A DNA stretch of 57,201 bases from SIG480 sp045546975 (lineage in GTDB: Bacteria; Bacillota; Clostridia; Oscillospirales; JAAYXM01). Made by a program: the position numbers and the translations under genes. Below are positions 42,689-51,600 of this stretch, piece after piece. The stretch is from the NCBI GenBank assembly GCA_045546975.1, contig JAZQDV010000001.1:1-57201 (forward strand), written 5' to 3'. How positions within the stretch are numbered: the stretch's first letter is position 1; each line of letters opens with the position of its first letter. Under the pieces are notes generated by a model. It was not told where the DNA came from. It ran no database searches and saw nothing but the letters and a program-made list of their open reading frames with translations.

Positions 42689-44347
42689 ATGGAAATTTCA
42701 GCATTACAGAAAGCAAGATATGAATACGCTCCGAAGCTCCCGCAGATGCTCAGGGGTGGCATCTCTGAAATCAGCGTAGCTGAAGGCGCAACAACCCAGA
42801 GCGTCGCCGATTGCGAAAAGATACAGGCTCTCTTCCCTAATACCTACGGAAAAAAGGAAATTGTTTTTAAGAAGGGTCAGAATACATCTACACCCAAAAA
42901 GCAGATCGTCGGTGTTATCCTTTCAGGCGGTCAGGCTCCGGGCGGACACAACGTCATCTGCGGTCTTTACGATGCTCTTAAGTCCACAAACTCAGAGAAT
43001 GTCCTTTACGGCTTTAAGGGCGGTCCGAGCGGCCTTATTGAGGATGACTATGTAATCTTTGACGACGAATATATCAATAAATTCAGAAACACAGGCGGAT
43101 TTGATATCATCGGCTCAGGCAGAACAAAGCTCGAAACGACCGAGCAGTTTGCTATCGTTGCAGAAGTCTGCAAGAAGCACGGTATTACCGCCATCGTCAT
43201 CATCGGAGGTGACGACTCCAACACAAACGCCGCTGTTCTTGCTGAGTATTTTGCAGCAAATAATACAGGCGTCCAGGTGATCGGCTGCCCGAAGACTATC
43301 GACGGCGACCTCAAAAACGAGGACATCGAATGCTCTTTCGGTTTTGACACCGCCACAAAGACATACAGCGAAATCATCGGCAATATTGAAAGAGACGCAA
43401 ACTCTGCCAAGAAATACTGGCACTTTGTAAAGGTCATGGGTCGCTCCGCTTCCCACGTTGCTCTCGAGTGTGCACTCAAGACACAGCCTAACATTTGCCT
43501 TATCTCCGAGGAAATTTCAACAAAGAAGATGTCACTTTCCGAGATTGCAGACTACATCGCAAACTCAGTTGCCGAAAGAGGTAACAAGGGTATGAACTTC
43601 GGTGTGGCAGTCATCCCCGAGGGCGTTATCGAGTTTGTTCCGGAATTTGCAGTCCTTATTTCCGAAATCAATGAGCTCCTTGCCGGAAGTCGCGCGGACG
43701 CATTCAACGCACTTCCTACATGGAGCGAAAAGTACGAATTTATCAAGAATGGCTTGACAAAAGCATCCATGGATGTATTTGCAATACTTCCGCAGAGCAT
43801 TCAGCAGCAGTTGTTCTTAGAGCGTGACCCGCACGGAAACGTCCAGGTCTCTCTCATCGAATCCGAGAAGCTCTTCTCCGCGCTCGTTTCCGATAAGCTC
43901 GCTGCACGTAAAAAGGCGGGAACATACAGCGGAAAGTTTTCTCCGCTTCATCACTTCCTCGGTTACGAAGGAAGATGCGCATTCCCGTCAAATTTCGATG
44001 CTGACTACTGCTACTCTCTCGGTTATAACGCATTCATGCTCATCCAGTACGGCTATAACGGTTATCTTTCAAAGATTTCAAACCTCTCAAAGCCGGCAAC
44101 AGAATGGATCGCAGGCGGTATGCCGATAACAAAGATGATGAATATCGAAAGAAGACACGGCGAAGACAAGCCTGTTATCAAAAAGGCACTTGTAGAGCTC
44201 GACGGCAAGCCGTTTAAGTACTTTGAGTCTCACCGTGATGCCTGGGCAATCGAGACATCATACGTCTACCCCGGTGCCATCCAGTATTACGGTCCCACTG
44301 AGGTCTGCGACCTCACCACAGTAACCCTCTCACTCGAAAAAGAATAA
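42689..44347 (+). CDS. pfp: Pyrophosphate-dependent 6-phosphofructokinase
   Basis: 552 residues, the length of the long PPi-PFK class. It phosphorylates fructose-6-phosphate reversibly with pyrophosphate in glycolysis/gluconeogenesis. Motifs: GVILSGGQAPGGHNVICGL, IIGGDDSNTNAAVLAEYF with Asp in place of the Gly used by ATP enzymes (GGDD), PKTIDGDLKN, and VMGRSASHVALECAL. Using PPi saves ATP, which suits a fermenting anaerobe. GGAG precedes the ATG. It is divergent from the heparinase-like gene. Confidence 0.93.
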   Translation: MEISALQKARYEYAPKLPQMLRGGISEISVAEGATTQSVADCEKIQALFPNTYGKKEIVFKKGQNTSTPKKQIVGVILSGGQAPGGHNVICGLYDALKSTNSENVLYGFKGGPSGLIEDDYVIFDDEYINKFRNTGGFDIIGSGRTKLETTEQFAIVAEVCKKHGITAIVIIGGDDSNTNAAVLAEYFAANNTGVQVIGCPKTIDGDLKNEDIECSFGFDTATKTYSEIIGNIERDANSAKKYWHFVKVMGRSASHVALECALKTQPNICLISEEISTKKMSLSEIADYIANSVAERGNKGMNFGVAVIPEGVIEFVPEFAVLISEINELLAGSRADAFNALPTWSEKYEFIKNGLTKASMDVFAILPQSIQQQLFLERDPHGNVQVSLIESEKLFSALVSDKLAARKKAGTYSGKFSPLHHFLGYEGRCAFPSNFDADYCYSLGYNAFMLIQYGYNGYLSKISNLSKPATEWIAGGMPITKMMNIERRHGEDKPVIKKALVELDGKPFKYFESHRDAWAIETSYVYPGAIQYYGPTEVCDLTTVTLSLEKE

Positions 44348-44349
44348 TT

Positions 44350-44390
44350 AAAAATGACTTAGGTTTTAATGAACCTAAGTCATTTTTAAT
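44350..44390. terminator. Bidirectional terminator after pfp
   Basis: 16-bp perfect stem (44350-44365 with 44372-44387), with A and T tracts on both sides. Confidence 0.88.
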
Positions 44391-44975
44391 TTATATCGTG
44401 AGTTCAAACAGTCCATGCGTACTACAGAAATAATAGAGCTTGCCCCCGCGCATCTGCGGAATCCTGAGCTCTGCACCCTGTTCAGGATATAGCTTTACAG
44501 CAAGCACCCTATCGAAACGGACATACGCCACAAACGAAATATAATGTTCCTTTGTCATAGGATGAGAAAATGTGATATAGTAATCATCCTCTATATTTTC
44601 GACGTTTATCGTATGCTCCTCATCAGGTCTCTTTGCAATGAGAGGAGTGAGCTTTCTCCCGCAGCAAACAACCTCAGCATTTCCTATGCTCGTCAGAATG
44701 TTGCCACACTTTTCGCACACAAAAAAAGTTGTCTTTTTCACGTTATTTCCCTCTTTTTTCAGTTTTGGCAGCTCTCCGCAAAGAATCTTTTCAATATCTA
44801 CCCTGAAGATTTTTGAAAGCTCTGAAATGAGGCTGATATCGGGAAATCCATGTCCTGTCTCCCACTTTGAAACCGTCTTTGCACAAACGCCGAGTCGCTC
44901 CGCAAGAGACTTTTGCGTCATCCCCTTCTCATGTCTTAACTCCGCGATAAGCTTTCCCGTTTTTGATAAATCCAT
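44391..44975 (-). CDS. XRE helix-turn-helix fused to a desulfoferrodoxin/superoxide-reductase-like domain
   Basis: 194 residues. Residues ~6-66 are an XRE DNA-binding domain (MTQKSLAERLGVCAKTVSKW). Residues ~84-194 match a desulfoferrodoxin. A desulforedoxin-type four-Cys site is present (Cys87, Cys90, Cys104, Cys105 in CEKC and VVCC). The ligands of the superoxide-reductase iron are all present: His121, His138, His144, Cys184 and His187 (EEH, SHPMTKEHY, YYFCSTHG). The catalytic Lys next to the first His in desulfoferrodoxin (EKH) is Glu here (EEH), so the domain may sense rather than reduce superoxide efficiently. The ATG at 44975 has AAAGGTGG upstream. Convergent with pfp. Confidence 0.87.
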   Translation of the reverse strand: MDLSKTGKLIAELRHEKGMTQKSLAERLGVCAKTVSKWETGHGFPDISLISELSKIFRVDIEKILCGELPKLKKEGNNVKKTTFFVCEKCGNILTSIGNAEVVCCGRKLTPLIAKRPDEEHTINVENIEDDYYITFSHPMTKEHYISFVAYVRFDRVLAVKLYPEQGAELRIPQMRGGKLYYFCSTHGLFELTI

Positions 44976-44995
44976 TTTCTCCACCACCTTTACTC

Positions 44996-45024
44996 ATTTT
45001 ACACAAAAGCTGTAACTTTTTCAA
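44996..45024 (-). promoter_or_regulatory. Promoter of the HTH/SOR-like gene
   Basis: Minus strand TTGAAA (45024-45019), 17 bp, TAAAAT (45001-44996). Confidence 0.65.
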
Positions 45025-45056
45025 TCCACGCTTCGTTCACTCGCGATATATATTTC

Positions 45057-45085
45057 TTGATTCTGTTTTCTAAATGCGGTATACT
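45057..45085 (+). promoter_or_regulatory. Promoter of the TM2 gene
   Basis: TTGATT (45057-45062), 17 bp, TATACT (45080-45085). Confidence 0.65.
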
Positions 45086-45129
45086 GTGGGTATATCCGTT
45101 TTGTCGGGTACATCTATAGGAGGTATATT

Positions 45130-45315
45130 ATGGCAAAGAGTAAATGGGTGTCATTTTTCCTGTGCCTGTTTCTCGGGTATCTGGGAATACACAAATTCTA
45201 CGAAGGCAAGGTTTTATTGGGTATTTTGTATATCTGCACCTGCGGTCTTTTCGGTTTCGGTATAATCTTTGACTTGATTTCGTTGTTTTTCAAGCCGAAC
45301 CCATATTACCCGTGA
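45130..45315 (+). CDS. TM2-domain membrane protein
   Basis: 61 residues forming a complete TM2 domain: two hydrophobic helices joined by a short loop with LGIHKFYEGK and a GLFGFGIIFDLI segment. TM2 proteins are small membrane proteins of unknown biochemical role. AGGAGG precedes the ATG; promoter and terminator flank it. Confidence 0.88.
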   Translation: MAKSKWVSFFLCLFLGYLGIHKFYEGKVLLGILYICTCGLFGFGIIFDLISLFFKPNPYYP

Positions 45316-45341
45316 TTTCAAAACGCCTAAGTTTTGCCGCC

Positions 45342-45374
45342 AAAAGCAGAGTGGTTTTCCGCTCTGCTTTTTAT
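45342..45374 (+). terminator. Terminator of the TM2 gene
   Basis: 13-bp stem (45342-45354 with 45359-45371) with T-rich tail. Confidence 0.8.
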
Positions 45375-45396
45375 TATATCTTGATGACTTGAATTG

Positions 45397-45426
45397 TTGA
45401 CTACCGATATGCAGCTATGATACAAT
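45397..45426 (+). promoter_or_regulatory. Promoter of the SWIM-protein gene
   Basis: TTGACT (45397-45402), 18 bp, TACAAT (45421-45426). A further TACAAT-like box lies near 45470 without a clear -35. Confidence 0.6.
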
Positions 45427-45517
45427 TTCACCAGACGCACTGTCCGTTTTAACACTCACTGAATTTGCTACAATGAGTACAAAGAACAAAGCATTTTAAT
45501 GTGGAGGTTAAAACATT

Positions 45518-46333
45518 ATGAAGAAATTCACTATCGGTTTCAACACCAAAGCGTACGAAGAGCCAAAAATCACGATGCCCGTCTATCCTCACCTTGAAAC
45601 GTGCGATCCCAGAAAATCATTGGTTAAGGTGTACTTTCCATCAAGAGGTGTGAGCTTCACTTACTACAACAAGGACTTCGACCTGAAAGTCGGTGACCTT
45701 GTCTACGTTGAAGGTCAGTTCGAAGGGTACCGCGGTCAGGTTACAGAGGTCAGCTACTCGTTTAAGATTAAGCTTTCGGACTACAAAAAGGTTATCGCAG
45801 TAATCGATACCAACGTCATGGGTGATTTGTATCTTGCATGCACTCACATGGTGTCCTTTGAGAAAACATCCATTCCATTCAGAAAAGTACTTTCCTGGTT
45901 CAAAGCCCCGGATGAGGAAGAATACGTAAGCGGCGATGACGCTTCAAAAAGCTTCCCGCTTGACAATTTATCAAAAATGAATATTTCCCCCGAAATCGCA
46001 GAGCGTGGCCACGACTATTATATGGAAAACCGCGTGTTGTACATAGAGATTGACAAAACTCACGGCCACGCGATAGTTGAAGGTAGCGAAAATTATGAAA
46101 TTGAGTTTAACTACGCAAACGGCGAAATCTCCAATCTCAAATGCTCCTGTTTCTGCAGCGGCGCCTGTAAGCACGAATTTGCCGTACTTCTTCAGCTTCG
46201 TGACACACTTGCCTTTATATGCGAAAACTACGAAAATGAATATGATGACTACTTTGCTGTAATCAACAAGAGCGTCTTTCTCAATACTGTTCTCAACAAG
46301 AATAAACCCGGAAAGATTACTATGGGAATTTGA
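45518..46333 (+). CDS. SWIM zinc-finger protein
   Basis: 271 residues. The SWIM motif CxC-x(n)-CxH is in LKCSCFCSGACKHEFAVL (~211-228). SWIM fingers bind DNA or protein and occur in SNF2 helicases, transposases and small stand-alone proteins such as this one. The N-terminal ~100 residues are beta-rich with an OB-like VGDLVYVEGQF. No helicase follows. GGAGG precedes the ATG. A short overlapping frame and then a WYL regulator follow closely. Confidence 0.8.
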   Translation: MKKFTIGFNTKAYEEPKITMPVYPHLETCDPRKSLVKVYFPSRGVSFTYYNKDFDLKVGDLVYVEGQFEGYRGQVTEVSYSFKIKLSDYKKVIAVIDTNVMGDLYLACTHMVSFEKTSIPFRKVLSWFKAPDEEEYVSGDDASKSFPLDNLSKMNISPEIAERGHDYYMENRVLYIEIDKTHGHAIVEGSENYEIEFNYANGEISNLKCSCFCSGACKHEFAVLLQLRDTLAFICENYENEYDDYFAVINKSVFLNTVLNKNKPGKITMGI

Positions 46334-46476
46334 TAGTTATCGAAAGTAATATTTCCGGGAGGGATTTAATAAATGTTTACATTGCTGATGGCTATGTTGA
46401 GGTTCATCGACGTACTGTTTTTCAAAACGAAGTGGTAGCAAACGAATCATACGATACACTCAAGGAGGCTTTGTAA
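46330..46476 (+). CDS. Possible 48-residue coupled ORF between the SWIM and WYL genes
   Basis: An open frame runs from a TTG at 46330, which overlaps the TGA of the SWIM gene, to TAA at 46476, one base before the WYL ATG. Its composition is protein-like and the C-terminal part (GYVEVHRRTVFQNEVVANES) looks like beta-strand. A second, shorter option is an ATG at 46373 after GGGAGG, giving a hydrophobic 21-residue peptide in another frame ending at 46438. Only one of the two, if either, is likely real. The longer frame fills the gap exactly but has no clear ribosome site of its own and would rely on coupling. Confidence 0.4.
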   Translation: MIVIESNISGRDLINVYIADGYVEVHRRTVFQNEVVANESYDTLKEAL

Positions 46477-46477
46477 T

Positions 46478-47458
46478 ATGAAACTGTCACATCAGAAACT
46501 TAAGCTTATGTATCTTGCAAAAATTCTTATGGAGCAGACTGACGAGGAGCATACCATAACCGTTCCCGAAATGATTGCCGAGCTTTCAAAGCTTGGTATT
46601 TCCGCCGAGCGCAAAAGTATCTACGATGACCTTGAATATCTCAGGCTCTTCGGGCTTGATATTTGCTCCAACAAGACTCGCACGACAAATTACTACATAG
46701 CCAATCGTGACTTCGAGCTTCCTGAACTGAAGCTCCTTGTTGACAGCGTTCAGGCATCAAAATTCATTACCCATAAAAAGAGCATGGAGCTTATTTCGAA
46801 AATCGAAAAGCTTACAAGCCGCGAGAACGCAAAAAAGCTTCAGCGACAGGTGTTTATAACCAACCGCGTAAAAACTCCGAACGAGCAGATTTATTATAAC
46901 GTGGACAAGATTCACGAAGCTATTGCCGCAAACAAGCAGATTACCTTCAAGTATTTTAGCCTTGATGTTAACAAGGAGAAAGTATATCGCAAGGACGGCG
47001 GATTATATATTGAATCCCCCGTCGCTCTTACCTGGGACGATGAGAATTATTACCTCATCACCTACAAAGAAAAGTACGATAACTATACGCACTACCGTGT
47101 TGATAAGATGGAATCAATTGAACTTGCGGAAAATGACAGAATTTTGTCTGACAAGCAATTCGACTTGTCACATTATTCAAAGACAATGTTCCAGATGTTC
47201 AATGGTGACGAAACCGATGTTTCAATCGAGTTTGACAACGACCTCGTAGGCGTTGTTTTTGACCGCTTCGGCACGGATATTATGATTGTCAAGAAGGATG
47301 AGAATCACTTTGCATGCCATGTTAAAGTTGCCGTAAGCCCGCACTTTTTATCCTGGATTATGAGCTTTGGCAAAAAAGCAAAGATTCTCTCGCCAAAAAA
47401 CGTGATTGACGAAATGTATTCCCTTGCTCACGAAATAACAGAAATTTATGAGAAGTAA
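46478..47458 (+). CDS. WYL-domain transcriptional regulator
   Basis: 326 residues. The N-terminal ~70 residues form a winged helix-turn-helix of the HTH_11 type (VPEMIAELSKLGISAERKSIYDDLEYL). The WYL domain (~140-230) has KQITFKYFSLDV and SPVALTWDDENYYLITY, with the W-D/E-x-x-x-Y-L-I pattern, and a C-terminal extension. WYL domains bind nucleic-acid or nucleotide ligands in defence and DNA-damage regulation. AGGAGG precedes the ATG. The nearest genes are a SWIM protein upstream and a small membrane microprotein downstream. Confidence 0.87.
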   Translation: MKLSHQKLKLMYLAKILMEQTDEEHTITVPEMIAELSKLGISAERKSIYDDLEYLRLFGLDICSNKTRTTNYYIANRDFELPELKLLVDSVQASKFITHKKSMELISKIEKLTSRENAKKLQRQVFITNRVKTPNEQIYYNVDKIHEAIAANKQITFKYFSLDVNKEKVYRKDGGLYIESPVALTWDDENYYLITYKEKYDNYTHYRVDKMESIELAENDRILSDKQFDLSHYSKTMFQMFNGDETDVSIEFDNDLVGVVFDRFGTDIMIVKKDENHFACHVKVAVSPHFLSWIMSFGKKAKILSPKNVIDEMYSLAHEITEIYEK

Positions 47459-47493
47459 TTTTAAGAGATTGCAAAACAAGGAGGATTCAGTCA

Positions 47494-47637
47494 GTGCCAG
47501 ATATGGATGATTTTTATGCATTCAACAGCACTTCCGGTGGCGGTAGCAGCAGTGGCTGCGGTTGCTTTAGTCCAGCACTTATATGGATTGTTATCGTCAT
47601 CTCATTTTTGTATTTACTCGGCAAATGCGGCGGATAA
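47494..47637 (+). CDS. 47-residue Gly/Ser/Cys membrane microprotein
   Basis: GTG at 47494, with GGAGG nine bases upstream, to TAA at 47637; an ATG nine bases later is an alternative. A short acidic start (MPDMDDFYAFN) is followed by a Gly/Ser stretch with GCGC, one membrane helix (ALIWIVIVISFLYLLG) and a final KCGG. Similar tiny proteins with a Gly/Ser/Cys linker and one helix occur in many Clostridia without known function. It lies between the WYL regulator and the MGMT-like gene. Confidence 0.7.
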   Translation: MPDMDDFYAFNSTSGGGSSSGCGCFSPALIWIVIVISFLYLLGKCGG

Positions 47638-47684
47638 AAACCACGGAATGAGTAATCCTGTGAAAAAAGAGCAAAGGTGAACTT

Positions 47685-47984
47685 ATGAGCACATTTGAAA
47701 AGATTTATGAAGTCGTTAAAAGCATTCCCAAAGGCAAGGTTGCAACCTACGGTCAGGTGGCGGCTCTTGCAGGAAATCCGCGTTGGGCAAGAGTTGTCGG
47801 TTATGCTCTGCACGTAAATCCCGAACCGGGTGTTATTCCCTGCCACAGAGTAGTAAACCGCGAAGGCAAGGTAGCGCCTGCTTTTGCTTTCGGCGGTGCA
47901 GGAGTTCAAAGAGGCTTACTTGAATCCGAAGGCATTGTCTTTGAGGTTGACGGAACAATTGATTTAGAAAAGTATGGGATGTAA
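47685..47984 (+). CDS. MGMT-family DNA-binding protein with intact PCHR cysteine
   Basis: 99 residues equal to the C-terminal DNA-binding half of O6-alkylguanine alkyltransferase. Motifs: VATYGQVAALAG, ARVVGYALHVNP, and the active-site PCHRVV. The Cys is present, unlike alkyltransferase-like (ATL) proteins, which have Trp or Ala there, so it could accept an alkyl group. The N-terminal domain of full MGMT is absent. AAAGGTG precedes the ATG. A rhodanese lipoprotein gene follows four bases later. Confidence 0.85.
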   Translation: MSTFEKIYEVVKSIPKGKVATYGQVAALAGNPRWARVVGYALHVNPEPGVIPCHRVVNREGKVAPAFAFGGAGVQRGLLESEGIVFEVDGTIDLEKYGM

Positions 47985-47988
47985 GCTT

Positions 47989-48393
47989 ATGAAGAGACTA
48001 TTGTATATACTTCCAATTCTGCTTTGCATACTGCTTGCCGCTTGCGGAAATGATACCGACAACACGAACAAAGGAGAGAATGTCATGTATGAACAAATTA
48101 CAGCAGAAGAAGCAAAAAAGATAATGGATTCAAGTCAGGATTACACCATCCTTGATGTGCGTGAGCAGGACGAATTTGATGCAGGACATATTCCCGGTGC
48201 GATACTTATTCCCTACACCGAAATTGAGAGTAAGTCAGAAAAACGGCTCCCTGATAAAGATAAACAGATTTTAGTATATTGCCGCAGTGGACGACGAAGC
48301 AAAATAGCAGCCGATGCTCTTGCAAGACTCGGCTACACAAACGTAAAAGAATTCGGCGGTATTATAGACTGGCTGTATGAGGTGGAGAAATGA
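47989..48393 (+). CDS. Rhodanese-domain lipoprotein
   Basis: 134 residues. Signal peptide with lipobox LLAAC (Cys at ~19), then a rhodanese domain with ILDVREQDEFDAGHIPGAI and the active-site loop VYCRSGRRS, whose Cys carries the persulfide. Rhodanese domains transfer sulfane sulfur. Being on the outer face of the membrane suggests thiol or sulfur chemistry there. The ATG at 47989 is four bases after the MGMT-like gene. The 290 bases to the next gene hold only one weak ORF and a terminator. Confidence 0.85.
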   Translation: MKRLLYILPILLCILLAACGNDTDNTNKGENVMYEQITAEEAKKIMDSSQDYTILDVREQDEFDAGHIPGAILIPYTEIESKSEKRLPDKDKQILVYCRSGRRSKIAADALARLGYTNVKEFGGIIDWLYEVEK

Positions 48394-48408
48394 AGAACGG
48401 TGTCCTAT

Positions 48409-48543
48409 ATGAAACTTTATAGCGCAAAAAATAATAAACGTCCAAAAAACGTAGCACAAGAAGTTCCAAAAAAGAAAAGTGATCAATTTGAAAAAGCGTT
48501 CTTCGCACGTTGCACGATTTTGCATTGTCAAAAGCCGGGTTGA
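48409..48543 (+). CDS. Possible 44-residue basic ORF
   Basis: ATG at 48409 to TGA at 48543, a lysine-rich product with no recognised family. The ribosome site is weak (GGTG only), and no promoter is clear, so this may be non-coding sequence downstream of the rhodanese gene. Confidence 0.2.
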   Translation: MKLYSAKNNKRPKNVAQEVPKKKSDQFEKAFFARCTILHCQKPG

Positions 48544-48643
48544 ATGCGTAAAAGTTTTTTGAGTTGAGATTATCTTGAACCTCTCGTAGTGCTTCACCGA
48601 AATCGGTAATTTAAGGTAGGTCTGTGAAGGTTTTGAATCCATA

Positions 48644-48677
48644 AAAAAAGCAACTTGTAAAAACAAGTTGCTTTTTT
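48644..48677. terminator. Bidirectional terminator at the end of the giant surface gene
   Basis: 15-bp perfect stem (48644-48658 with 48663-48677) with an AAAA loop and A/T tracts on both sides. Confidence 0.9.
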
Positions 48678-48683
48678 AGGTGT

Positions 48684-51600
48684 TTAATCAGTAAAATACT
48701 TTGAGAATACCAAGCCGTCGGTATCACTCGGAACAAGAATTGAATCAAGCTTGATTTCCTCTTCAGTGCGCACATCACTAAACAGCGACACGCTGTATAT
48801 CTCGCCTTTAAACCACGGCGGACTCATGAGTCTGTTATCAGAGCCTATAAGATATTTAGATGTTGCATTTGCAAACGGATTTGTAAGAGTTACAGTTTCT
48901 TTCTTTACTCCATTTAAGTAAAGTGTAGCAACGGTTCCGTCTACAGTAATTGCAAAATGCGTGATGCTATCAGAACGTACATCCGTGTTGAACAAATAGG
49001 TAGCGGCTACTCCATTAGTCTTATAGAACAGACGTGGTTTTCCGTTATTATATATTTCCACATTTACCTGATCCGCATTATTGTTCTGGTAGTTTCCGAC
49101 AAGAACACCCACTCTGTCCTTATACGATGTAGGAATTTTTATAAACGCCTCATAAGTAAGCGGTGTGGAAGAAAATGTCTTTTCGATACTGTACGCATCA
49201 CTATGGGATGACAGCTTAAGACCCGAAACATCTCCGGTATAATCAATATGTTCACCCTCAGAGCTTCCACTCATATATTCGTTTGCTATTATGACCGTTC
49301 CGCAAGCGATACATATCTTGTGCTTTAATCCGCACTGGCTCTCTGTCGGTTCGCGGACTATTATCCAGTCACTCACCACATGGTCTCCACTAACTGCACT
49401 TTCGGTGCAAACGCCCTCAACAAAGTTCATATTGCAGAGAAGTCCATCTTCGAGGTTACTTACTCCTGCAACGTCCATAAGTATCTCATCAGCACTTCTT
49501 ACATCGTCGAAAAGTATAACCGAAGCAATTGTACCCTTGAAATATTGCGTGTTACCTACTCGGTTATCTCCGCCTATCTTTAATGCATCCTTTGCATCAG
49601 GAATGAGATACTGCATGATTTTTGTTTCTGTAGCTTTGCCATTTACATACAAGGTAACCTCTGCCCCATTTAGCGTAATGGCAATGTGTTCCATCTTATC
49701 GGATCTTATATCAGTATCAAACACACAGCTTACTATCTTGGAGCCATTTTTGTGATACAATCTTACGCGTCCCTCTGTATATATCTCAAAGCTTATAGAG
49801 CTTTTTCTGGTAATAGCGTAGTTTCCAACGATAACACCTGCACGGTCCTCAATATCCTTTGGCACATTCACGACTGCCTCAAAGGTCATTGGCATCGCGC
49901 TAATTTCCAAGGGTACCTGCGAATTGACTACAGGATGGAAAGTTCTACCCTTCACCTTGTTTTGTGACGCATCCTCACTTGACTTTGTAAAATACTGCCT
50001 ATACAACAATGTTTCACTTTCTGCCATGAATCTATCGCTGATTTCATCGGCAGTTTTGACATTGCTGTACAACGCAACACCATAAATTGTTCCCTTGAAA
50101 TACTGGGCATTTCCGGCACGGTTATCACCACCAACCTTATACTCCTTGGAAATCTTTGGCAAGGTATCCGGCAGTGTTGCAGTTTCAACCTTTTCACCGT
50201 TCATATATAACGTTGCATTGAGTCCGTCAACCGTGAGAGCAATATGCTCCGGTTTTCCTGAACGGATGTCCGTGTCAAAGATGTAGCTGTATATCTTGAA
50301 TCTGTTTCTCCAGTACAGTCTTACCTTTCCCTGCTCGAACACCTCAAAGCTTACGAGATTCTCTGAGTTGACCTCGTAGTTACCGACAATGACTCCGCCT
50401 CTGCCGGCTACATCTTCAGGTAGATTGAGTACTGCTTCAAAAGTCTGAGGTGTCGTACTTACGCCACTTACTCCCTTGATTTCGGTTTCACTGAAGCTTC
50501 TTCCCTTGATGCTTACAAACTCAGCTGTATCGCTATTATAGTATCCGGAATAAAGCAAGTTATCGCTGTCATTTGTTACCAAAGCAGAATCAGCTTTAAT
50601 CTCATTTGCTTCACGGACATCACTAAACAATGCCAAAGATTTGATTTCACCCTTGAAATACTGTAAATTTCCCGGTCGGTTATCTCCGCCAATTTTATAT
50701 CCAGAAACAGACACAGGCAACGTCGTACCCAATGTTTTGGTCTCTTTGAGTTCACCATCAACATAAAGTTTTGCCGTCGTGTTATCGAAAGTGAGTGCAA
50801 TATGCCTAAATCCGTCGGACCTTATATCCGACTCGAAAATACAATCAACACTCTGACCGTTATTTTTGAATACGATTCTCGGTCTTCCCGCACTATACAC
50901 TTCTATAACAAGCTGATCAGCGGTTCCACCTACAAAGTTTCCAACAACAACACCTGCACGATTCTCCATTTCCAACGGGACATGGATTGTTGCCTCAAAT
51001 GTATGCGGGGTCGCCTCCATAGTTTCTATATTGTGATATTCAGAAACTGTAAATATTTCGCCCGTCGGTTCAACCGAGCTATAAGAAAGCGTTTCTTTTC
51101 CAGTATTGTCAGCTTCCATACCATCAATATACAAAAGGGACTCCGTATCCGGTCGTATCAAGACGCTGTCCTGCATTACTTCTCCCGCAGTTCTTGAATC
51201 TGCAAACAATGCCACGGAATAGATTGCGCCCTTGAAATATTCAGTATTTCCTTGTCGATTGTCACCGCCAAGTTTCAAGCCTTCCACGTACTTGGGCAAT
51301 GAAAGAGAAAGTGTCTTGCTCTGTGCTGCATTTCCGTTTACATACAACGTAGCCACATTCCCGTCTACTACGATTGCAATATGCTGCTGTTTGTCAGAGC
51401 GAATATCCGTATCAAAGACACAGCTCTCTGTCTTTCCGCCAGTTTTATAATAGAGTCTCGGTCTGCCCTCTGAATATATCTCAAAGCTAAGTATTCCATC
51501 GGCATCCTTTTTATAGTTTCCAACAATTACTCCCGCTCTGCCATTCATACTCTTTGGCACGTTGACAACCGCCTCAAATGTATAAGGCACACTATTTACC

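Noticed and set aside
47685..47984. An ATL (alkyltransferase-like) protein lacking the active Cys
   Set aside because: The PCHR cysteine is present, so the ATL label does not fit.
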